Origin: Desulfobulbaceae bacterium
GTDB lineage: Bacteria; Desulfobacterota; Desulfobulbia; Desulfobulbales; DAOVSZ01
NCBI GenBank assembly: GCA_030627725.1
Contig: DAOVSZ010000084.1
Coordinates: 1 to 9,331, forward strand
Direction: 5' to 3'
DNA length: 9,331 nt
Shown piece by piece: positions 1 through 6,801 of the stretch; position 1 is the stretch's first letter, and every line of letters begins with the position of its first letter. The notes under the pieces were generated by a model, which was given only the letters and a program-made list of their open reading frames with translations, made no database searches and was not told the DNA's origin. The position numbers and the translations under genes were made by a program.

Positions 1-600
1 GAACTTGCCGTAAGCACTATTCATAAAATCCTCGACCATGAAGGTCTTTTTTTTACCGGCCATTCCGAAGCAGGTCTTTTTACATCAAGCGGCAAATTTG
101 CTCCCTACCCCTCTCCGGGAGCTTTTGCCTTTATCAAAAAACGACAACACATTGCAAAATCTTCCCTGGACGATCTTATATTGCGGTCTCGAAACATTGC
201 GAAGAGAGATATCGGAAGCAACTCCGCACATCCTGTCTCAGACACAAAGGCAACCGGAAAAGAACAACAATCCGCTCCTCAGAAGATGGAGTCGGCAGAT
301 CTTAAAAATGCGGCCCACCTCACAGAACAGGGCCGCCTGGAGGAAGCGTCGAAGATATGCGAAGATCATCTTCGTCTCTATGGTCCTTCAACAAAACCAT
401 TTTATCTTCTCGGCTGGATCCGTGACATTGAAGGAAAACCGGACGAGGCCTTGCAGTTTCTTCGCAAAGCAGTGTATCTGGAACCAGGCCACAAAGGCGC
501 CCTGAAACTCTTGGCAGAGCACGCTGAAAAAGCCGGCGATTTGACTGCGGCCCAAAACTTCAGAAGAAGAGCACAGCGTAACAACGGCGAGAAAGACTGA
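1..600 (+). CDS. wspC: CheR-type MCP methyltransferase with TPR domain, WspC-like (5' partial)
   Basis: The frame is open from base 1 to the TGA at 598-600, giving the last 199 residues of a protein that starts outside the window. The first 50 or so residues read as the end of a CheR SAM-dependent methyltransferase fold: GLFFTGHSEA (about 15-24) followed by FAPYPSPGAFAFIKK, the usual last strands of CheR. A polar linker of about 40 residues follows, then about 95 residues (96-190) of helical TPR type, with the pattern FYLLGWIRDIEGKPDEALQF and an AVYLEPGH end. CheR methylates glutamates on chemoreceptors; the C-terminal TPR is the hallmark of WspC and related CheR proteins and probably mediates protein contacts. 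The TGA overlaps the ATG of the next gene by one base, so translation is probably coupled. A TTG at 181 could be taken as a start of a separate small protein, but the frame upstream clearly belongs to CheR. Catalytic SAM-binding residues are outside the window. Confidence 0.9.
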   Translation, partial: ELAVSTIHKILDHEGLFFTGHSEAGLFTSSGKFAPYPSPGAFAFIKKRQHIAKSSLDDLILRSRNIAKRDIGSNSAHPVSDTKATGKEQQSAPQKMESADLKNAAHLTEQGRLEEASKICEDHLRLYGPSTKPFYLLGWIRDIEGKPDEALQFLRKAVYLEPGHKGALKLLAEHAEKAGDLTAAQNFRRRAQRNNGEKD

Positions 601-1301
601 TGGAAGAAACAGACCTCACACTCAATAAATCTCTCACTGTCAAGGATTGCTGGAACCGGATCGGTGTCTGGTCCAGAGAGACGGACCGCTGTCCTGAGCT
701 GAAAGAATATATTCACTGCAGAAACTGCCCTGTCTATTCAGCCAGCGGCCGCAAACTCCTGGAACATCCGATTACACCGGAATATATGCAGGAGTGGACC
801 AATATTCTTGCCTCGGAACACAGGGAGAAAGAGACAGAGACGGAAACAGCCTTTATCTTCCGGTCAGGCGGCGAGTGGCTGGCGCTTCCGGCCTCTCTGA
901 TTCAGGAAGTTGTCTCAATGAATGTCATACACAGCATACCACACCGTACGAATAACGTATTGCGTGGTGTTGTGAACATCAGAGGCAAACTGGAACTCTG
1001 CCTTTCAATCGGCGCTGTCCTTGGTATTGAAAAGGGAACTGAGTATACATCGAACGATAAAAGGTTTACCTCTTCGGAACGCCTTGTTGTCGCCTCCCGT
1101 CAGGGTCAGAGGATCGCCTTTCCAGTGACGGAGGTGATCGGAAACGTTCGATATTCTCCTGATATGATACGAAGCCTGCCTGTTACCGTGTCAGGAGCTC
1201 AGGCCGCGTATACAAGGGGAGTTCTCTGTCTGAAAGATCTTGATATCGGTTTTCTTAAAGATGAAAAGCTGTTTGACACTCTCATCGGGATGATCAAATG
1301 A
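600..1301 (+). CDS. wspD: CheW-like coupling protein with N-terminal four-Cys motif, WspD-like
   Basis: The product has 233 residues. Residues about 84-225 form a CheW/SH3-like coupling domain, with AFIFRSGGEWLALP, the VVNIRGKLELCLSI motif and a late RGVLCLKDL strand typical of CheW. CheW domains link receptor tips to the CheA kinase in cytoplasmic arrays. The first 60 residues are extra compared with a plain CheW (about 150-170 residues) and hold cysteines 17, 31, 40 and 43 in DCWNRIGVW, RCPEL and HCRNCPVYS. From memory this N-terminal segment is shared with Pseudomonas WspD, which supports the symbol. The four cysteines could bind a metal or cluster, but that is not shown by the sequence. 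The ATG overlaps the wspC stop by one base, and the TGA overlaps the wspE start by four (ATGA). No good Shine-Dalgarno sequence is needed if translation is coupled. Confidence 0.88.
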   Translation: MEETDLTLNKSLTVKDCWNRIGVWSRETDRCPELKEYIHCRNCPVYSASGRKLLEHPITPEYMQEWTNILASEHREKETETETAFIFRSGGEWLALPASLIQEVVSMNVIHSIPHRTNNVLRGVVNIRGKLELCLSIGAVLGIEKGTEYTSNDKRFTSSERLVVASRQGQRIAFPVTEVIGNVRYSPDMIRSLPVTVSGAQAAYTRGVLCLKDLDIGFLKDEKLFDTLIGMIK

Positions 1302-4300
1302 GCCATGATAACGGCATAGATTACAGCAACATGTCCATGATGGAGATGTTTCAGGAGGAGACCAGGCGGCTTTCAGCCGACATGTCAACAGACCTCCTAG
1401 CGCTTGAACAGGACCCGGAGAACGCTGATCTTCTGGAATCTCTCATGCGTGAATCGCACACGGTCAAGGGTGCGGCAAGGATGGCGGGCCTTGAAAGCAT
1501 CGTTTTGCTCTCACACACTATCGAGAATATTTTTGTTGCTGCTCAGGAAAAAAAATTAACCCTTGATAAAGAGTCGATCGACACTCTTCTAAAGGGCATT
1601 GACATCGTGAGCGCTCTCGCAGAGATGCAATGCGATGACATCGAATCCTGGATAGCCGATCATCCTGATGATATTCAAGAATCCGTCAACGACTGTGCGT
1701 CCCTCAACGACCGTGCACCCCTCAACTCCAGGGAAGACCTTCCTTCTACAGACGATGCAACAGACGACATTCCGGTCACGCCAACTGTCGGTTCTGATGA
1801 CTCCGGCCAACAAAGCGCTCCGGAGAGAGACGACTCCGTCATGGAACTCTTCCGGATGGAGGCGGAAACTCAGTGTGCTTCTCTCTCAGATGATCTGCTC
1901 TTACTGGAGCAGGACCTGAACAATACGGAACTGCTTGAGTCACTTATGCGTGCCGCTCATTCGATCAAGGGCGCCGCCCGGGTTGTTGACCTTGATGATG
2001 CGAGCCGGGTGTCCCATGCCATGGAAGATGTATTCACTGCTGCTATGGATGGTCGGATTTCTTTGACCAAATCACATGTCGACCATCTCCTCAAAGGCGT
2101 TGACATGATCGAGAACATGGCACGTATTTTCGGAGATGGTCTGGAAGAATGGCTCAAATCGAATCAGGATGCCCTCAATACGTATGTCACTGTCTTGCAT
2201 GAGTTGTCACTAGACATGAAGGAGGCGGAGAAAGGACCTTCAGCAACCAGACAGGACCAGCCTCCCATCCCTTCTCCCTCCAGACCATCGACAGGTATTG
2301 CCTTAAAAGACATGTCAATGATGGAACTCTTCCGGATGGAGGCGGAAACTCATTGCGCCACTCTTTCGGACGATCTGTTGAACCTTGAGCAAGACCCCGG
2401 CAACTCAAAAATCCTTGAATCACTCATGCGTGCCGCCCATTCAATTAAAGGCGCCGCGCGTGTCGTTGATCTTAATGCGGCAGTTCAGCTTGCTCACGCC
2501 ATGGAAGATGTCTTTGTCTCCGCCCAGAATGGAGCGGTGCTCCTGAACACTGATTGTATCGATATCCTCTTGAACGGCCTGGATATGTTAAGCACAATAG
2601 CCTCTCTTTCCGAAGACGAATTGATGAACTGGTCTGATGAACAGACCCGCGACATCAATACCCTCATTGATCGGATCAAATCAATTCTTGAAGAGGGCGA
2701 ACTCCTTCAGCCGTCAGCTCCGGTCACCCGCGGCAACAAATCTTCTATCGCCACTCTTGCCCCCTCAAAGCCCCCTCCCTCCTCTCTCCCGGCCCAACGG
2801 AAGATTGAACAGAAAAAACAAGATGCCGGCAGGCCGCTTGACAGGGCCATACGGGTCTCTGCCGAAGCAATGAACCGACTCATGGGCCTGACCGGCGAGG
2901 TCCAGGTCGAATCCCGCTGGCTTCCTTCTTTCCTTCTCAATGTGCTGCGCCTTAAATTCAAACAGGACGAACTCTCCAGGCTTCTTGAGAACAGCAGGGA
3001 AAAATTTGAAAGCAATGTCCAGGAAGAAGTACAAAAGGCGCTTTTTTACGATTTGAAAAACAAAATCAATACATGCCGCAATCTCCTGGCCGACTGCCTC
3101 ACAGAGGTCGAAGACCATACCAGAAAATCAACGGAAATATCGCATCGTCTTTCTCAGGAAGTAATCGCCAACCGGATGCGTCCTTTTTCTGAAGGAATAC
3201 GAGGATTTCCGCGCATGGTACGTGATCTGTCACGGGAACTTGGAAAAGAGATCAGGCTTGATATCATCGGCCCTGACACCCTTGTAGACCGGGACATCCT
3301 CGACAAGATCGAAGCCCCCCTGAACCATCTGATCAGAAATGCAATTGATCATGGCATTGAGAGCCCGGATGAACGGATGAAGGCTGGGAAACCAAAGGAA
3401 GCCGTTATTCGACTCGAAGCCAGACACCGATCAGGAATGCTCAATGTGATTGTTGCTGACGACGGACGAGGGATAGACACTGAAAAGCTCAGGGAAACCG
3501 TTGTCGATAAAGGACTGACCTCAGTCGAACTGGCCGGAGAGTTAAGCGATGCCGAACTGATCGATTTTCTCTTTCTCCCGAACTTCAGCACCAGACAAGA
3601 TGTCAGTACGATTTCAGGCCGCGGCGTCGGCCTTGATGTTGTGTTAAATGTTATTCAGGAAGTCCGCGGAGTTGTCCGTTCATCGACAAAAATGAATGTC
3701 GGCACCACATTCGAACTTCAGCTTCCTCTCACTCTCTCTGTGTTACGAGCGCTGCTGGTGGAAATCGACAATGAACCCTATGCATTTCCTCTTGTTGCCA
3801 TCAATCATGTCTTAAGAGTTCCCCATGAACAGATAAAAGAGCTTGAAGGGCATCAATATATCCTCTTCGAAGACAACAGAATCGGTCTTATCTGCGCCCG
3901 GCAATTGCTGGAGAGAGGAAAACCGATCCAGGCCTTTTCCGACGAGATGTATGTCGTTGTTGTCAGTGACAGGATGAAACACTACGGCCTGATTGTGGAC
4001 CGTTTTCTTGATATCCGCGACCTTGTTGTGCAGTCGCTCGACCCGCGTCTCGGCAAGGTGCGCGACATCAGTTCGACAGCAGTGCTCGAGGATGGCTCTC
4101 CGATCCTGATTATTGATATTGAAGACATTATAAAATCCATGGATTCCCTTATTTCAGGTGAAAATCTGTCCTGGATCCAGGAAATCGAAGGAAAACAGGA
4201 AATCGGGAAACAGAAACGTATTCTGGTTGTTGATGACTCCATCACAGTCCGTGAGGTAGAGCGAAAAATGCTTGAGGCAAAGGGCTATGATGTCCACGTC

Positions 4301-4609
4301 GCGGAAGATGGCATGGATGCATGGGACAAAATACTTGCCAACAGCTATGCACTCGTTGTAACCGATATTGATATGCCCAGAATGAACGGTTTTGAACTGG
4401 TAACCAATATTAAAGACGATCCCAGGTATAACTTTCTGCCTGTGATCATCGTTTCTTACAAAGATCGAGAAGAGGACCGGAACCGCGGCCTTGAGTCAGG
4501 CGCTGATTACTATCTGACAAAGGGAAGTTTTGATGACGAAACATTTGTCGAGGCGGTTAAAAATCTGATCGGAGGGCCGGAAACAATCCCGGAAACAATC
4601 AATGAATAA
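1298..4609 (+). CDS. wspE: Hybrid CheA histidine kinase with three Hpt domains and a C-terminal receiver, WspE-like
   Basis: The product has 1103 residues. Three Hpt domains start near residues 12, 180 and 340, with phospho-acceptor histidines H54 (RESHTVKGAA), H221 and H381 (both RAAHSIKGAA). A Pro/Ser-rich linker leads to a dimerisation region (about 512-640). The ATP-binding domain has N box HLIRNAIDHG (677 onward), G1 DDGRG (721-725), an F-box FLPNFSTR and G2 GRGVG (774-778), all intact. A CheW-like P5 domain covers about 812-945 and a receiver about 973-1095, with acidic pair D979/D980, acceptor D1023 and K1075. The enzyme is a cytoplasmic kinase that phosphorylates itself and passes phosphate to partner receivers, here presumably WspF and WspR. 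Pseudomonas WspE has the same order but a single Hpt, so the tripling is the odd feature. The start codon lies in an ATGA overlap with wspD. Low-complexity linkers separate the Hpt units. Confidence 0.93.
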   Translation: MSHDNGIDYSNMSMMEMFQEETRRLSADMSTDLLALEQDPENADLLESLMRESHTVKGAARMAGLESIVLLSHTIENIFVAAQEKKLTLDKESIDTLLKGIDIVSALAEMQCDDIESWIADHPDDIQESVNDCASLNDRAPLNSREDLPSTDDATDDIPVTPTVGSDDSGQQSAPERDDSVMELFRMEAETQCASLSDDLLLLEQDLNNTELLESLMRAAHSIKGAARVVDLDDASRVSHAMEDVFTAAMDGRISLTKSHVDHLLKGVDMIENMARIFGDGLEEWLKSNQDALNTYVTVLHELSLDMKEAEKGPSATRQDQPPIPSPSRPSTGIALKDMSMMELFRMEAETHCATLSDDLLNLEQDPGNSKILESLMRAAHSIKGAARVVDLNAAVQLAHAMEDVFVSAQNGAVLLNTDCIDILLNGLDMLSTIASLSEDELMNWSDEQTRDINTLIDRIKSILEEGELLQPSAPVTRGNKSSIATLAPSKPPPSSLPAQRKIEQKKQDAGRPLDRAIRVSAEAMNRLMGLTGEVQVESRWLPSFLLNVLRLKFKQDELSRLLENSREKFESNVQEEVQKALFYDLKNKINTCRNLLADCLTEVEDHTRKSTEISHRLSQEVIANRMRPFSEGIRGFPRMVRDLSRELGKEIRLDIIGPDTLVDRDILDKIEAPLNHLIRNAIDHGIESPDERMKAGKPKEAVIRLEARHRSGMLNVIVADDGRGIDTEKLRETVVDKGLTSVELAGELSDAELIDFLFLPNFSTRQDVSTISGRGVGLDVVLNVIQEVRGVVRSSTKMNVGTTFELQLPLTLSVLRALLVEIDNEPYAFPLVAINHVLRVPHEQIKELEGHQYILFEDNRIGLICARQLLERGKPIQAFSDEMYVVVVSDRMKHYGLIVDRFLDIRDLVVQSLDPRLGKVRDISSTAVLEDGSPILIIDIEDIIKSMDSLISGENLSWIQEIEGKQEIGKQKRILVVDDSITVREVERKMLEAKGYDVHVAEDGMDAWDKILANSYALVVTDIDMPRMNGFELVTNIKDDPRYNFLPVIIVSYKDREEDRNRGLESGADYYLTKGSFDDETFVEAVKNLIGGPETIPETINE
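1687..1722 (+). repeat. 18-base imperfect tandem repeat in the Hpt1-Hpt2 linker of wspE
   Basis: Two 18-base units (1687-1704 and 1705-1722) differ at only three positions and encode NDCASL and NDRAPL. The next 18 bases (1723-1740, NSREDL) look like a more decayed third copy. The period is a whole number of codons, so gain or loss of copies would only change linker length. Confidence 0.75.
1841..2352 (+). repeat. Direct repeat of the Hpt module inside wspE (480-base period)
   Basis: The 32 bases at 1841-1872 recur exactly at 2321-2352. A second shared block at 2019-2031 (GCCATGGAAGATGT region) recurs at the same 480-base offset. At protein level the first 51 residues of Hpt2 (from M182) and Hpt3 (from M342) match at about 43 positions without gaps. 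This marks an in-frame 160-codon duplication that gave rise to the second and third Hpt domains. Confidence 0.85.
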
Positions 4610-4629
4610 CAAAGCAGAGAAAAAAGAAC

Positions 4630-5646
4630 ATGAGAATAGGAATTATTAATGATCTTGGGATGGCTGTAGAGAGTCTGCGCCGCGTCCTGTTGACGGACCC
4701 TGCTTTTTCAGTTGCCTGGATTGCCAAAAACGGCCAGGAGGCTGTTGACCGGTGCGCTGAAGACATACCGGACCTGGTCCTCATGGACATCATGATGCCG
4801 GTGATGGATGGGGTGGAGGCAACACGGCGGATCATGCGGCAATCACCATGTCCGATTCTGATCGTGACCGCCTCGGTCACCGGCAACTCCTCCAAGGTCT
4901 TCGAGGCCATGGGAGCGGGCGCCCTTGACGTTGTGGCGACACCGGTCCTTGGCTCTTTCGGTGATCCGAAGGGAGGTGAAATCCTCCTTGATAAGATCAG
5001 AAAGATCGGCAGGTTGTCAGGAATGAACACCATTCGAGCAAAAGTTGCAGAGCCCGTTGTCGAAGAAAAAGCGCCTGCGAAAACTTCAAAAAATAAACTT
5101 GTTGTCATAGGATGCTCAACCGGCGGGCCCAATGCGCTGATCCAAATACTCTCCGTGCTTCCGAAAAATTTCCCGGTTCCCATTGTCGTTATCCAGCACA
5201 TGGATGAAAAATTCGGTGAAGGGCTGGCCGGATGGATGAACAACCAGATTTCCCTTACCGCAAAGGTGATGTCGGATGGTGAATTCCCAAAACCCGGCGA
5301 GGTGCTGTTCCCATGCACGAATTATGACGCGGTTCTGACCCGAGGGATGACACTTACCTACACCAAAGAACCGCAGGCTGCCTTTTATCATCCTTCCGTG
5401 GACATTTTCTTCAACAGTGTGGCACAATGCTGGAGAGGGGACGGAACAGCGGTCCTCTTGACCGGCATGGGGGCTGATGGCGCTCAAGGCCTTCTGGCGC
5501 TTCATAAACGCGGTTTTCATACCATTGCGCAGGACAAAGAAACCTCTGTTGTATTCGGGATGCCGAAGACCGCGATAGAACTCGGCGCAGCCGACACAGT
5601 CCTTCCTGTTGAAAAAATTGGCGAAGAACTGCTGAAAAATCTTTGA
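4630..5646 (+). CDS. wspF: CheB receptor methylesterase with receiver domain, WspF-like
   Basis: The product has 338 residues, near the usual CheB length. A receiver (1-120) with acceptor D53 (LMDIMMPVMDG) and T80 is joined by a short linker to a CheB esterase domain (about 155-335) with the Ser-His-Asp triad S163 (GCSTGG), H190 (IQHM) and D283 (GMGADG). The family removes methyl groups from chemoreceptor glutamates; in the Wsp system it opposes WspC and turns the signal down. The receiver departs from the norm: the N-terminal acidic pair is N7-D8 and the position of the conserved lysine is T104 (DVVATP). From memory Pseudomonas WspF has the same MRIGI.ND start and a Thr-Pro at the second site, which argues for orthology rather than decay. 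The gene begins 20 bases after the wspE stop with only a weak purine-rich ribosome binding site (GAGAAAAAAG). Confidence 0.92.
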   Translation: MRIGIINDLGMAVESLRRVLLTDPAFSVAWIAKNGQEAVDRCAEDIPDLVLMDIMMPVMDGVEATRRIMRQSPCPILIVTASVTGNSSKVFEAMGAGALDVVATPVLGSFGDPKGGEILLDKIRKIGRLSGMNTIRAKVAEPVVEEKAPAKTSKNKLVVIGCSTGGPNALIQILSVLPKNFPVPIVVIQHMDEKFGEGLAGWMNNQISLTAKVMSDGEFPKPGEVLFPCTNYDAVLTRGMTLTYTKEPQAAFYHPSVDIFFNSVAQCWRGDGTAVLLTGMGADGAQGLLALHKRGFHTIAQDKETSVVFGMPKTAIELGAADTVLPVEKIGEELLKNL

Positions 5647-5696
5647 ACCTGCGCGTCATTGGAGGAGCCTGTACTCAATTACGAAGATCACTGCAA

Positions 5697-5734
5697 TTTC
5701 GTATGGATATTTCGCTTATCCACGAAAACTTTTT
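5697..5734 (+). terminator. Possible intergenic hairpin with T-rich tail before wspR
   Basis: TTTCGT-AT-GGATA (5697-5709) can pair with TATCC-ACGAAA (5717-5727), leaving a two-base AT bulge and a seven-base loop. ACTTTTT follows. This could be a weak intrinsic terminator or a structure that partly separates wspR expression from the upstream genes. The stem is AT-rich and short, and the T-run is offset by two bases, so it could equally be chance or an RNA-processing site. Confidence 0.3.
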
Positions 5735-5772
5735 AAACAATTCACTCTACCGAAAAGAAAAGAAAATCAGAT

Positions 5773-6801
5773 ATGGGTGAGAACCTGCCGACCTTTAACA
5801 TCGACTTAAACGACATGCAATCGTACAGAATTACGGTTCTGCTTGTTGACGATCAGGCAATGATTGCAGAGGCTGTCCGCCGTGCCTTAACTGAGGAGAC
5901 CGATATAGATTTTCATTATTGTCAGGACCCTACGGAAGCGATCAAGATGGCGAACACGCTCAGCCCGACCATCATCCTTCAGGACCTTGTCATGCCGGAC
6001 ATTGACGGGCTCATGATGGTCAGGTTCTTTCGCGCCAACAAACAGACGGCACAGGTCCCGATCATCGTACTCTCAACCAAAGAAGAGCCGGAGATAAAGA
6101 GCAAGGCCTTTGCCCAGGGCGCCAATGACTACCTGGTGAAACTCCCGGACAGGATTGAGTTAATCGCACGCATCCGCTACCATTCCCAGTCGTTTATCTA
6201 CCAGAAGCAGCGTGACGAGGCATTTCAGGCCCTTCAGGAGAGTCAGAGGCGTCTTGCCGAGGCAAACATGGAGCTGCAGAGGCTCTCCTCCCTTGACGGC
6301 CTTACCGGCATACCGAACAGGCGCCGTTTCGACGAATACCTTGCGCACGAATGGAAGATGGCAATCCGTCACAATACCGCCATTTCACTCATAATGATGG
6401 ACATTGATTTCTTTAAGATGTACAACGACCATTACGGCCATCAGGGCGGTGACGATTGCCTGAAAACCGTTGCAAAAATTCTGGAGCGATCCGTTCTGAG
6501 AGAAACGGATATAGTTGCCAGATACGGGGGCGAGGAATTCACCGCAATTCTCCCTGATTCCGGCAGAAAAGCGGCGCATGAGATAGCTGAGGCCATGCGT
6601 TCCTGCATCCAGGAACGTCAGATTCCGCATGAAAAATCACAGGTGAGTAAGTTCGTCAGCATCAGCATCGGAATCGCCACTGCAATGCCGGTACGGGGCA
6701 CAGACGCCGAGGCGCTTATCGCTGCTGCTGATCAGGCGCTCTACAAGGCCAAGGAGATGGGCCGCAACCAAATACAGACGGCTGAAAGCTATGTTGAATG
6801 A
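5773..6801 (+). CDS. wspR: Receiver-GGDEF diguanylate cyclase response regulator, WspR-like
   Basis: The product has 342 residues. A receiver domain (about 18-135) holds acidic pair D26/D27, acceptor D71 (ILQDLVMPDIDG), S101 and K123. A charged helical stalk (about 140-175) leads to a GGDEF domain (about 175-335) with active-site GGEEF at 252-256 and an RxxD inhibitory site (R243-E-T-D246) directly upstream. The enzyme condenses two GTP to cyclic di-GMP; phosphorylation by WspE drives oligomerisation and activity, and product binding at RxxD limits it. Similarity to Pseudomonas WspR is strong by eye: VLLVDDQAMI, STKEEP, GANDYLVKLPD, IELIARIRYHS and DGLTGIPNRRRFDEYL have close counterparts there. 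The ATG at 5773 has a weak purine-rich upstream region (AAAAGAAAAG); a second in-frame ATG at 5815 would lose 14 residues without touching the domain. The 3' end overlaps the next gene by 11 bases. Confidence 0.93.
   Translation: MGENLPTFNIDLNDMQSYRITVLLVDDQAMIAEAVRRALTEETDIDFHYCQDPTEAIKMANTLSPTIILQDLVMPDIDGLMMVRFFRANKQTAQVPIIVLSTKEEPEIKSKAFAQGANDYLVKLPDRIELIARIRYHSQSFIYQKQRDEAFQALQESQRRLAEANMELQRLSSLDGLTGIPNRRRFDEYLAHEWKMAIRHNTAISLIMMDIDFFKMYNDHYGHQGGDDCLKTVAKILERSVLRETDIVARYGGEEFTAILPDSGRKAAHEIAEAMRSCIQERQIPHEKSQVSKFVSISIGIATAMPVRGTDAEALIAAADQALYKAKEMGRNQIQTAESYVE

Noticed and set aside
38..505. Plus-strand frame of 155 residues overlapping the CheR end
   Set aside because: Low-quality composition in another frame of a clearly coding region.
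181..600. Separate 139-residue TPR protein starting at TTG 181
   Set aside because: The frame is open upstream to base 1 and reads as the end of a CheR domain, so this is the TPR tail of a longer protein.
4599..5318. Long minus-strand open frame (239 residues) opposite wspF
   Set aside because: It lies antisense to a gene with intact CheB motifs, has Ser/Arg/Pro-rich shadow composition and no recognisable domain.
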